Assembly: GCA_023381515.1 (NCBI GenBank)
Contig: JAMCQI010000030.1
Span: forward strand, 50,882-114,881
Reading direction: 5' to 3'
DNA from: Chloroflexota bacterium
GTDB lineage: Bacteria > Chloroflexota > Anaerolineae > UBA4142
DNA: 64,000 bases
Below the pieces are notes generated by a model. It had not been told where the DNA came from. It made no database searches and saw only the letters and a program-made list of their open reading frames with translations. The position numbers were made by a program, and so were the translations under genes. The first letter of the stretch is position 1. Each line of letters opens with the position of its first letter. Shown here one piece after another: positions 8,632 through 15,790 of the stretch.

Positions 8632-8826
8632 TTCTCCGAGGGATGCTTCCGCTCCCGTAAAGCGCAAGTCCTCCGCCCCCATTTCCAGGAGTTCATTCCG
8701 CACGTCTAGTCGCGCGGGCGCGAGGGACGGATCTGAGCGCGTGATGAGGACGAGATGCATACAGGGAGGCATGTGGTCGAGCATAAAGGCGAGCGCCTTG
8801 TGAATCGGCTGGGAATGGATTGTGCT
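8632..8826 (-). pseudogene. Remnant of a MalT-like LuxR-family regulator
   Basis: About 65 codons match the central region of large MalT-like LuxR-family ATPase regulators: IHKALAFMLDHMPP, then MHLVLITRSDPSLAPARL, then DLRFTGAEA (family pattern IHxALAFLLDHLPP...HLVIATRxDPPLPLARLR...DLRFTxxEA). The full proteins are about 900 residues, so only a small piece remains, with neither P-loop nor HTH. It ends where the ICMT-like remnant begins. Confidence 0.75.
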
Positions 8827-8857
8827 GGGCATCGCAGTAGGCCCTCTCTGCGTGCCT

Positions 8858-9370
8858 CTATATCCCATAAAACAGCCAGCCGGCGCCGGCGGCCAAAATG
8901 AGGATGACGATGACCGGCACCTTTTTCGAAAGCGCCAAGGCCAGCGCGCCCAGCACGACGAGAACCCCGCGCCAGTCCGCGACCGTCGAGCCGACCAGAC
9001 TTAACGCGACGGCCAGGGTCAGCCCGACCACTCCCAGCGCCAGCCCCCTTGTAAAGTTCTGGACGATCACCTGATGCTCGATGCGATTGTAAGACGCGGC
9101 GACGACCAGAATAAGGAGCGGCGGCAGGGTGAGCGCGACGAGGGCCAAGACCGCGCCGAGCCAGCCAAACGTCAAATAGCCGAGGCTCACACTCCACAGC
9201 CCGGTCGGGCCGGGGCTTACATTTCCGACGGCAATCGCCGTCACGAAATCGCCAGGTTTGGCCCATCCCAGCCCCAACAAATCGTCATTCAAGAACGGCA
9301 GGTTTCCGAGGCCGCCCGTGGAGAGGAGCGTGGCTTTAAGAAAGAGCAAGAAATAGCTCAGCGGACTCAT
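8858..9370 (-). CDS. chrA: Chromate transporter, short-chain CHR protein (C-terminal-half type)
   Basis: 170-residue single-CHR-domain membrane protein. The CHR signature appears as FLKATLLSTGGLGNLPFLNDD (split here: FLKATLLSTGG then LGNLPFLND) near the N-terminus and GNVSPGPTGLWSVSLGY at about 50-66. Five or six hydrophobic helices follow. Short-chain CHR proteins act as pairs encoded by adjacent genes; the partner lies 7 bp upstream. They export chromate or related oxyanions in studied cases, though many family members are uncharacterised. Confidence 0.9.
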   Translation of the reverse strand: MSPLSYFLLFLKATLLSTGGLGNLPFLNDDLLGLGWAKPGDFVTAIAVGNVSPGPTGLWSVSLGYLTFGWLGAVLALVALTLPPLLILVVAASYNRIEHQVIVQNFTRGLALGVVGLTLAVALSLVGSTVADWRGVLVVLGALALALSKKVPVIVILILAAGAGWLFYGI

Positions 9371-9377
9371 CGCGGAT

Positions 9378-9995
9378 TCATCCGTCGCCCTTCTCCCTCC
9401 GCGGTTCCGGCTTGGCCGGAATCAGAGCCAGTAACCCCGCCGCCGCCGCCCCGGCCAGCAGCAGGACTACCACGGGTGAGATGCCGCTCAGGGCAAAGAG
9501 CAACGCGGCGCCTAACAGAATCAAGAGGTGCACCCCCACCCGCACATGCCCTTCCCCGCGGGCGCGCGCAAAGAGCGGCTGGGCCATCTGTGCCCCCATC
9601 GCCAGAGACAGACCAATGGCGGCGGGGAGGATGCCCTTCAACATTGCCTGGACGAGAGGTATGTTGCGGATCGTTTCAAACCCTGCCGTCATCACGACGG
9701 TGACCGCAGCGCTCGGCAGCATCAAGCCGGCTACCGCCGCGGCGAGGCCCGGCCAGCCCCGCAGCTCATAGGCGACCATCACCGTCAACTTGATCAGATT
9801 GATCCCGGGGGCAATCTGCGCCAGCGCCCATGCGCGCACAAACTCTTCTTCGTCCAGCCAGCCTCGCTCGATGCAGGCTTGGTGAATCAAGTAAAAGGTT
9901 GAGGACCCGCCTCCGAAGGACTGAATCCCAATAACAGACCAGGTCGCGAATATTTCGCCCAGGCTGGGCTGGACTTGTTCTAGTGCGCTTTCCAA
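9378..9995 (-). CDS. chrA: Chromate transporter, short-chain CHR protein (N-terminal-half type)
   Basis: Partner CHR protein. Key features: FATWSVIGIQSFGGGSSTFY (the FxxxGxxSFGGG CHR motif), CIERGWLDEEEFVRAWALAQ and APGINLIKLTVMVAYELRG, followed by several membrane helices and a charged tail. I chose TTG at 9995 because aggag lies 7 bases before it; an upstream in-frame TTG at 10091 would place an extended -10 element inside the gene. About 205 residues. It forms an operon with the following CHR gene (7-bp gap). Confidence 0.88.
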   Translation of the reverse strand: MESALEQVQPSLGEIFATWSVIGIQSFGGGSSTFYLIHQACIERGWLDEEEFVRAWALAQIAPGINLIKLTVMVAYELRGWPGLAAAVAGLMLPSAAVTVVMTAGFETIRNIPLVQAMLKGILPAAIGLSLAMGAQMAQPLFARARGEGHVRVGVHLLILLGAALLFALSGISPVVVLLLAGAAAAGLLALIPAKPEPRREKGDG

Positions 9996-10079
9996 CGCGT
10001 GGCTCCTTGATGGATTGAGAACAATAGATAGTGCTTCGAGAAGCGAGAGAGGGGTGTTTTCGCTCCGCGAGGTTTGTGG

Positions 10080-10088
10080 ATTATAGCA
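10080..10088 (-). promoter_or_regulatory. Extended -10 promoter of the chromate transporter operon
   Basis: The minus strand reads TGCTATAAT here, an extended -10 (TG-N-TATAAT). No good -35 is present at 17 bp, as expected for an extended -10 promoter. The distance to the TTG start at 9995 leaves an 80-base leader. Confidence 0.55.
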
Positions 10089-10136
10089 CAAAGATCATGT
10101 CACGGAGAAATTCTTGCCTCCTGGAGGGGAACTTGA

Positions 10137-10173
10137 GGGGCGGCTGGGATGTCTTCGGCATTCCAACCGCCCC
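10137..10173. terminator. Hairpin between the BNR gene and the chromate operon
   Basis: GGGGCGG (10137-10143) pairs with CCGCCCC (10167-10173), with further pairing inside (TGG/CCA, ATG/CAT). A T-rich tract follows on the + side (cctattcttcttt). It is probably a transcription stop between neighbouring units; direction is uncertain. Confidence 0.45.
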
Positions 10174-10303
10174 CTATTCTTCTTTCTCCTCTCCCTCCCT
10201 TAAGAACCGCACGCCGGCGTACACGAGCGTTAGTACTTGATATGGGAGAGAAGGATTAGAGAAAAGTAACAGGACGAGTAAGATCTTGTCACATGGCCAT
10301 CGT

Positions 10304-12088
10304 TCACGGCGTCGGATCGAGGAAAGAGCCTCCGTAGATATCCGAGTTGCCGAAGGTGGCGGGACAATCCTGCTGTGGCGCAGGACGTGTTGGCACGGCC
10401 GTCCCGTTCTGCACGGCCAACTGAGCTGCCGCGCGCCACGCGTCGATCGCCGGGCAATCAGCCGCGTTGCGTGTGTCATTCCAGACCGCGGCGCCATACG
10501 TGTTCGTCGCGACCGCATACACATAGTCCCCGAGGAACTCGAGCCACAGATTGTTCTGCGACGAGCCGCGCGGGTCTCCGTTCGGAGAACGCATCAGCTC
10601 GCCCCACCCACCCGGCACTCCTCCGGTGATATCGGCATGTTTGACGACCCCCACTAAGGTGCGCGAGCTGGTCGTGTCAGTGCGGAAGGGAGTCGTAAAG
10701 GCATTGTAGACGAGATAGGCATCGGTGCCGCTCGGCGAGATGGCGACCGCCGAATAGTACCCGCGATCTCCTGCCGATTGCACGGCCGCCGGCGCCGACC
10801 AGGTCTTGCCGCTGTCGGTCGAGTAACTCAGGAACACAGGCACATTGTTGACGCCATTCCGTCCGTCTACCCAGGTGCGGAGGATCTCGTTCGTCGCTCC
10901 GGTTCCCGTCGGCGCGCCATTCGCGATATCGATGCTCGGAGCGGAGGACAGATCATCGCGTGCTCCCGCAACGCCGTCCATGACGCAGCGGTAGCCGCTG
11001 CCGTCGAAGGCAACGGCGAAGCAGGTATCCACCGCGAGGCCGATATTTACAGGTCGGGTCCAGGTCTTGCCGCCGTCGAAAGACTTGACCATGACGTGGG
11101 CGCCATGCCCGGGCGTGCCGACGGCAAACTGATTGGCTAGAACATAGACTACACCGTGACTGTCGGTACGGATCGTGCAGCCCGAGCGTCCAAAGCCCTG
11201 CTTTGTATTGAACGGGTTGTTGCTCGCGGACGTCACCTGCTTCTGTGTCCAGGTCGAGCCGCCATCCGTCGACGTCGCGACCATCAGTGGCTGCGGCGAG
11301 GCCATGCCGCCGCTGAGGCTGCGGAAAGAGGCCCAACACAGGTACACGTTGCCAAAGTATGGACTGCTTGCGGCGTTATCCGCCCAGATCTGCTCCTTGT
11401 CGCTAAAGGTCGTCGCAGACTGCTTGCTGACGAGCACGGGAGCCTTCCAGGCGGCCTTATCGCTGGCGGCTGCCGCCGCCACATTGTCGGTGCGCGAGAC
11501 CGCAATGGCTTCGTACCCTTTAAAGGTCTCGTTTCGCTTTGAGTTCAAATTCGACGTCAGATTCGAATAATAGAGACGCGACCCGTTCGCCCAGCTGAAA
11601 TGGCCGTTGGCATCGGGTTGGGGTCCGAACGCGAGACCCGGATCACCGTCCGAGACCAAGCCGTTTTCGTAATAGTACGGTAGCGTGCCGATGGGGCCCA
11701 CCTGAGGTGTGCAGCCCGGGTCCGTATTGCCTACCACACCCAGACAGCTGCGCGCGCTTAGGCCTGTATAGGTTGGCTGGGTCCAAGTTGTGCCGCCATC
11801 GAAGGAAAAATAGACGCCCGAGACGCCCACGCCGGGAGTGAACGGGCAAGTATTGTCTGTACCCGCGTTGCAGGCTTCCATGTCAATATTGTCATTTGAG
11901 CCTGCCGCCAGAATATTCGGGTGATTCGCGTCGACGGCCACCGCAGGCTCGTTTTGCTTGTTCTGCGAGAACGGCGAAGAGGGACTGCCGACAGTGACGA
12001 GGGTGTCGGGGTTGTAAGCAGAAGCGACCAGGGTTGTAACTGCGAGCAAGATTACGATCAAGCTGGTTAGGAGCGCAAGCTTTTTCAT
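10304..12088 (-). CDS. Secreted BNR-repeat (sialidase-fold) protein
   Basis: 594 residues beginning with a clear signal peptide (MKKLALLTSLIVILLAVTTL, cleavage near ASA-Y). At least four Asp-box motifs are visible: SFDGGTTW, STDGGSTW, SFDGGKTW and STDSGKTW, marking a beta-propeller of the sialidase/BNR fold. The sialidase Arg triad cannot be assigned, so it may be an exo-alpha-sialidase, another glycosidase, or a non-enzymatic propeller. Several Cys pairs (CNAG...CPFT, CLGV...CTPQ, CFAV...CVMD) suggest disulfides outside the cell. SD-like tgagga precedes the ATG. A cluster of three palindromic operators lies 187-253 bp upstream. Confidence 0.85.
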   Translation of the reverse strand: MKKLALLTSLIVILLAVTTLVASAYNPDTLVTVGSPSSPFSQNKQNEPAVAVDANHPNILAAGSNDNIDMEACNAGTDNTCPFTPGVGVSGVYFSFDGGTTWTQPTYTGLSARSCLGVVGNTDPGCTPQVGPIGTLPYYYENGLVSDGDPGLAFGPQPDANGHFSWANGSRLYYSNLTSNLNSKRNETFKGYEAIAVSRTDNVAAAAASDKAAWKAPVLVSKQSATTFSDKEQIWADNAASSPYFGNVYLCWASFRSLSGGMASPQPLMVATSTDGGSTWTQKQVTSASNNPFNTKQGFGRSGCTIRTDSHGVVYVLANQFAVGTPGHGAHVMVKSFDGGKTWTRPVNIGLAVDTCFAVAFDGSGYRCVMDGVAGARDDLSSAPSIDIANGAPTGTGATNEILRTWVDGRNGVNNVPVFLSYSTDSGKTWSAPAAVQSAGDRGYYSAVAISPSGTDAYLVYNAFTTPFRTDTTSSRTLVGVVKHADITGGVPGGWGELMRSPNGDPRGSSQNNLWLEFLGDYVYAVATNTYGAAVWNDTRNAADCPAIDAWRAAAQLAVQNGTAVPTRPAPQQDCPATFGNSDIYGGSFLDPTP

Positions 12089-12589
12089 TCTGTGTTCCTC
12101 ACTTTCCGAGCAGGGATGATATCCCCAGACTTGGTGATCCTATTCGCAAGACGTCGTTGGTGGTCGGTCGATGGGCATCACCTCCTCGCTCGCGCACCCC
12201 GATGATCGAGTCCTCACGGATCCGGCGGGGTGCTGTAATGGGAAACAAAAACCGCGGCACACGAAAATCATGCCACGGTCGGCTATGACCGTAAACGAAA
12301 CGGTCGGTTACGACCGACCTCAAATAGCACGGTCGGTTACGCCACTCGCTCCACCCGGTCAAAAGCGTCCAGAAGAGGGACGGGGGTTCTTCGCACCCGT
12401 TCATAACGCCGATTCTAACCCACCCTGGATTCTCCGTCAAGGGCCCCCGTTGCCAAGCCCAGGGAAATTTGGTTGGCCTCGAATACGTTGAGGTAGACAG
12501 AGCTAGGGCAAGCCCTCACCGGAGTCGATGCAAAAAGATACTGCATGGTCTGTGGGTCGAAGTAGAGTATCCTCGTCACTACAGTCACG
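12089..12589. other. Upstream region of the BNR gene, no gene seen
   Basis: About 500 bases holding the operator cluster at 12275-12341. Short open frames on both strands have no recognisable composition or motif. On the minus strand the open frame continuing from the cystathionine lyase remnant (12415-12590) shows no family similarity I can recognise. Confidence 0.5.
12275..12341. promoter_or_regulatory. Three tandem ACGGTCGGYTAYG operator-like sites
   Basis: Three copies at 12275-12289, 12300-12314 and 12329-12341. The middle one is a perfect palindrome, CGGTCG-GTTA-CGACCG; the first keeps CGGTC-N6-GACCG; the third keeps only the left half. Starts are 25 and 29 bp apart. Layout fits cooperative binding of a dimeric repressor such as a TetR protein. 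ACGGTCGGT also occurs just after the -10 box of the tetR-like gene at 37080. Confidence 0.6.
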
Positions 12590-12872
12590 GTGCCGCGGAG
12601 CGTTTGGTAGCAATCATTGGGCAGCACCACCAGGGCGCCCGCCGCAAGCTGATCAAACACGGAGGCAATGGCGGCCATGCCTGACGCGAACGCTACGGCC
12701 TTGCCGGACTCTAGCCCGCCGACGACTTTTCGAGTGCTTCCCAGGTCGGAGTCCCATCATCGCGCGAGTACTCGCGCCCACTGCCGATGATAAAGTTCGA
12801 TGCGGGGACCAGTGGTACGTTCAGCGGAGCGCCGGGCTCGGAAGCGCGACCGGCCGAGATGAGCCACGATTC
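12590..12872 (-). pseudogene. Remnant of a cystathionine gamma-lyase/synthase gene
   Basis: Minus-strand frames read ISAGRASEPGAPLNVPLVPA, then YSRDDGTPTWEALEK, and after a one-base frameshift GGLESGKAVAFASGMAAIA followed by AGALVVLPNDCYQ. These are the N-terminal 90 or so residues of the Cys/Met metabolism PLP enzymes (family pattern PGAPLNVPLVPASNF...RDDGTPTWEALE...GLE.G.AVAFASGMAAI). The PLP-lysine region is absent, there is a stop directly upstream (taa) and the frameshift disrupts the join, so it is a decayed fragment of a roughly 380-residue protein. Confidence 0.82.
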
Positions 12873-12986
12873 CGGTTAGAGTCCGGACGGGTGCTTGTCC
12901 ATTCTTTCGAATACCCCCAGAGCAGAAGAATAATGGTGCGAAACTGTCAGATCACGTGCGAAATCTGCCGCGTCCGATTTGCAGAG

Positions 12987-13041
12987 CCTAAGACAAAGTT
13001 CAGCTCCATCCCGCCAGTCAGGTGCACGCTTTGTTGGGCAG
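12987..13041 (-). other. attC-like imperfect inverted repeat after the immunity-like gene
   Basis: The minus strand reads GCCCAACAAAGCGTGCACC at one end and CTTTGTCTTAGGC at the other, about 55 bases in all. GCCCAAC fits the attC R-box pattern RYYYAAC and the ends pair imperfectly (GCCcAA-CAAAG with CTTTGtcTTaGGC), but the opposite end is not an exact GTTRRRY. It begins about 26 bases after the stop codon of the 13067-13582 gene, where a cassette recombination site would be. Probably a degenerate integron-cassette-type site; no integrase is nearby. Confidence 0.35.
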
Positions 13042-13066
13042 TGGCGGGTTGCAGGCCAGTCGTCGA

Positions 13067-13582
13067 CTAGCAGTCGAACACCGACCAGCAGATGTCGTTT
13101 CGCAGTCGCTCATCATCCAGGACAAGGTCGCGGATCACTTCCGGCAGCTGCTCGCGCTGCCATTGGCATTCCCGGCGACCGGCGGACTCGCTCTCCCCCT
13201 TGGGCGCGGCTGCCCGCACGGCCTTGATTGCGTAGGCTGCCGCGCCGAGCTCGTGGGCGGCAACATGCGCCACCGCTGCGGCCTGGCCGGCAGCATACGC
13301 GGCATTGCGCGCCGCTCCGCTCAGATCCCTGGCTGCCCCCATCGCATGCCCGGCCGCCGTGCGCGCTTGGGTCATCGTAACCTCACCTCGCGTCCAAGCG
13401 CGCGCCAATTCGATGGCTCGACGCGGCCGGTCGTCATTGGGTTGTATTTCCTCGAACAAGTGCAACACGTGCTGTGCGCAATCGGCCGCCCATAACGCAA
13501 GCAGGTGATGATCGGCGTCTTGGAGGGTGCCGCCGCGCCGCACGGTGATGAACCTGGGGTCTCGCTTCTTTGGTAATATCAT
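13067..13582 (-). CDS. Putative immunity protein, Imm-5-like
   Basis: 171 residues, very Ala-rich helical protein that matches the 'putative immunity protein' family common in actinobacteria: RFITVRRGGTLQDADHHLL at the N-terminus, LWAADCAQHVLHLFE, RRAIELARAWTRGEVTM, then a run of Ala-rich helices with AAHELGAAAYAIKAVRAAAP and the C-terminal QLPEVIRDLVLDDERLRND. Family function is inferred from association with polymorphic toxins; no toxin gene is adjacent here. It is followed by an attC-like element and preceded by no clear promoter, consistent with a mobile cassette. Confidence 0.82.
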   Translation of the reverse strand: MILPKKRDPRFITVRRGGTLQDADHHLLALWAADCAQHVLHLFEEIQPNDDRPRRAIELARAWTRGEVTMTQARTAAGHAMGAARDLSGAARNAAYAAGQAAAVAHVAAHELGAAAYAIKAVRAAAPKGESESAGRRECQWQREQLPEVIRDLVLDDERLRNDICWSVFDC

Positions 13583-13671
13583 TCGTCGCTGCCTACGCGT
13601 CCCTTCCGCCCAACTATTGCTTATCCAGAAAGATTCCGCCTAATACTCCCTACAGGGATGTTCAGCCGACC

Positions 13672-14973
13672 TTACATCCACGTCGCCATTTGAATATTCC
13701 CCCAGTCCCCTTCTTTCGCATACAGAATCCCGTTGGCAAACCCCTGCACCACGCATCGCACGCCGCCGATCATGACTCCGGGTATCTCATTCGTGACCGG
13801 GTGGCCGAGCTGCAGTTCCTTCGCCTTTTTGAACAAAGCGGCGTCCGGGTTCAGCGTGATCTTGAGCGCGCTCCACGCAACCCCCCGCGCGATGTTCGCG
13901 ACATCGACGCTTGCCGGCGGCAAGCCCGGCGACGGCTTGGGCACGGCACCGACCGGGTTCTTCTTCGCGTAATTGGGCATTCCCTTGAGCGCCGCGACCA
14001 CCGGCAGGATTTCATTCCGCCGGTACCAGGAATCATAGTCCCAGGCGGGATTGCCCCCGCCAAAGATCAGCCACGGGCACATACCAAAGAATTCGGCGGG
14101 CGATTGATCCATCATCCACTGGAACATGGCCACAGTGTTGGTCGCGTGCGTCTGTTTCGTGATCGCCGGGTAGCGCGTGTCCCAGGTAGTCGATCCGGAG
14201 GGGCCGGGGGCGAACACGCCTCCTTCGGTCGAGATCACCGGCGCCGACAGGCCAAAGGTCTCTTTCAAAATGTCCAGCGGCACCCGATAGCCGAGCAGAC
14301 AGCAATCGTCGGTGAAGGCGGTCGCGCGAGGATGATCACGCTGGTTGATGGCATCATAAGGATAATCGAGCGGGTGGTTGAGCAGCGCGGCGTGTACCGC
14401 GAGCCAGGCGCCGCTGCTAAAGACGGCGGCCGCGCGGTCGGCGTAATGACTCTTCAAATAGGCGAACGCGCGCCGGCACCAGTTTACGCTATTAAACCTC
14501 GGGTCTTGCGTCTGGGCGAGCGCGGGAAAGGCCGGCAGTCCTCCCAGCGAGATCACCAGTTCCGCGTCCGGCAGCCAATTGTCCATCGTCATTTCCGGCG
14601 CATCCGGCGGATAGGGAATGTGCCACTCGTTGCCGAGATTGGGCTCGTTATTGATTTCGAAATAGCGGATCCCCGCCGCGACATAGCGGCGGATGACGGC
14701 GACCTCGTCCACACGCGCGTAATCCGTGATCCGACCGGGATTCGGCGCGTCGATGTAGAGACGAATGACGGGCATGACCCCCCGGTGGAGCAACTCTTTC
14801 GCAAAGTCCACATTGCTCCCCCCGTCGTCGAGGAGCTTGAACCATTTGATGCCCATCTCGCAGATTTCGTTCAACCAATAGTCCCACGGGTCCGGAAACC
14901 GCTGGTTCGAAGCGGTGCCGTGCAGCCCGCGCCCGTTATTTGCCGGCGGCTGCGGAAAATCAGCAAGAATCAT
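13672..14973 (-). CDS. Clan GH-A type glycoside hydrolase (TIM barrel)
   Basis: 433 residues, no signal peptide. The barrel signatures are GIRYFEINNEPNLGNEW (Asn-Glu-Pro with the acid/base Glu, about residues 127-143) and APVISTEGGVF (nucleophile Glu in the TEGG strand-7 motif). GIKWFKLLDD near residue 41 is a typical strand near the barrel start. The exact GH family is not clear; the spacing suggests GH5/GH39-like enzymes. C-terminal 80 residues form an additional small domain (GVRCVVQGFANGILYAKEGD). Single gene, oriented like the neighbouring accessory genes. Confidence 0.8.
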   Translation of the reverse strand: MILADFPQPPANNGRGLHGTASNQRFPDPWDYWLNEICEMGIKWFKLLDDGGSNVDFAKELLHRGVMPVIRLYIDAPNPGRITDYARVDEVAVIRRYVAAGIRYFEINNEPNLGNEWHIPYPPDAPEMTMDNWLPDAELVISLGGLPAFPALAQTQDPRFNSVNWCRRAFAYLKSHYADRAAAVFSSGAWLAVHAALLNHPLDYPYDAINQRDHPRATAFTDDCCLLGYRVPLDILKETFGLSAPVISTEGGVFAPGPSGSTTWDTRYPAITKQTHATNTVAMFQWMMDQSPAEFFGMCPWLIFGGGNPAWDYDSWYRRNEILPVVAALKGMPNYAKKNPVGAVPKPSPGLPPASVDVANIARGVAWSALKITLNPDAALFKKAKELQLGHPVTNEIPGVMIGGVRCVVQGFANGILYAKEGDWGNIQMATWM

Positions 14974-15454
14974 TTTCTCTCCCCTGTTCCTCTGCGCCTC
15001 TGCTCCCTTTTCCCCTGCTCCCAGCCCCCAGCCTCTCGTCGCCCTCGATTTGGAAAACTGCGCTACTGATGCTTACTCGTTCCCCGCCACAATGCACACC
15101 ACACTCGCCACCCCATTCTCGCGCGATTCAAGCCGTATGGTTCTCCCTGGCTCGGCGCCGACCACCTGGAAAATCTCCGCTGAGGGTGAAACCGCGTGTT
15201 GTCAAGAATTGATTCAAGCGACCAAGGGCCGAAAAAGATTGGAGCGCATTATAGCACAAGTTACATCGTCTCACTCCCTTGCCATGATATTCCAGCTGAT
15301 GATTACACGACAAGTCCCTGACCCGACGTGGACAATGATATCAATTCGCCGCGGGAACCGGCTCCCCTCTTCAACTCCGATCACCTGACTCACGCTGTCT
15401 GCCGGCGGCCCGGCGCAGCCTCATGATGCGATACTTTATGGCCCGCGGTGCAAC

Positions 15455-15486
15455 CAAAAAGAAGAACCAGCCTGCCATAGGCTGGT
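15455..15486 (-). terminator. Rho-independent terminator downstream of the exopolysaccharide operon
   Basis: ACCAGCCT (15466-15473) pairs with AGGCTGGT (15479-15486), 5-base loop. On the minus strand the stem is followed by TTCTTCTTTTT (15455-15465). It lies about 300 bases after the last gene of the operon, beyond the gyrB fragment. Confidence 0.75.
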
Positions 15487-15503
15487 CCCTAAAACCGCGA
15501 ATC

Positions 15504-15537
15504 GGGGCTGTCCACCTCGTTCTTTTTGGACAGCCCC
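15504..15537. terminator. Second hairpin near the operon end
   Basis: GGGGCTGTCC (15504-15513) and GGACAGCCCC (15528-15537) form a perfect 10-bp stem around a loop that contains TTCTTTTT. The T-run is in the loop, so this may be a repeat hairpin rather than a classical terminator. Confidence 0.45.
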
Positions 15538-15572
15538 TCATCATCGCAATCGATAGGTTTCTATGTTGAGCC

Positions 15573-15763
15573 GCGGGGCCACCTCGCTCCCCATCAGCAT
15601 CTCAAACGTCCGGTCCGCTTCGGCCGCATCTCCAGGCTCACCTGCGGAATCATCCGCTCTTCCGGATTCACCGTCGTTTCCCAGAGCTGCTCCGGGTTTA
15701 TCTCGCCCAAACCTTTCTGGCGCTGGATCTCCATCCGGCCGCTCTTGCCCTTCTGCAGTCCAG
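15573..15763 (-). pseudogene. Duplicated fragment of the gyrB 3' end
   Basis: 15573-15747 aligns by eye with 34000-34175 of the intact gyrB in this window, with about 10 substitutions and one deleted base in about 176 positions (roughly 94% identity). Similarity fades by about 15763. The single-base deletion (gcatctcc against gcatcctcc) breaks the frame, and only about 60 codons near the GyrB C-terminus are represented. It is therefore a dead partial duplication, placed right after the exopolysaccharide operon. Confidence 0.9.
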
Positions 15764-15790
15764 AGAGTGGGGATTTTTCAGCGCTTACAG

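Larger units (their letters stand above)
8448..8857. other. Region without an intact gene, 8448-8857
   Basis: This 410-base stretch contains the operator candidate near 8480 and the two gene remnants described separately. I see no intact coding sequence on either strand. Confidence 0.7.
14974..15572. other. Intergenic region with promoter-like box and two hairpins
   Basis: About 600 bases without a supported gene. It starts with a pyrimidine-rich tract (ctctgcgcctctgctccc). An extended -10 reading TGCTATAAT on the minus strand lies at 15248-15256 and may drive the GH-A gene. Two hairpins at 15466-15486 and 15504-15537 follow the exopolysaccharide operon. Confidence 0.5.

Noticed and set aside
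12415..12678. An 87-residue gene on the minus strand
   Set aside because: Its first 30 codons belong to the frameshifted cystathionine lyase remnant; the rest has no support.
13067..13582. Complete toxin-immunity pair
   Set aside because: No toxin-like gene (Rhs, LXG, nuclease domain) is found next to the immunity-like gene.
13570..15069. A 499-residue open frame on the plus strand
   Set aside because: It is the antisense shadow of the GH-A glycosidase; composition is Arg/His-rich with no motif.
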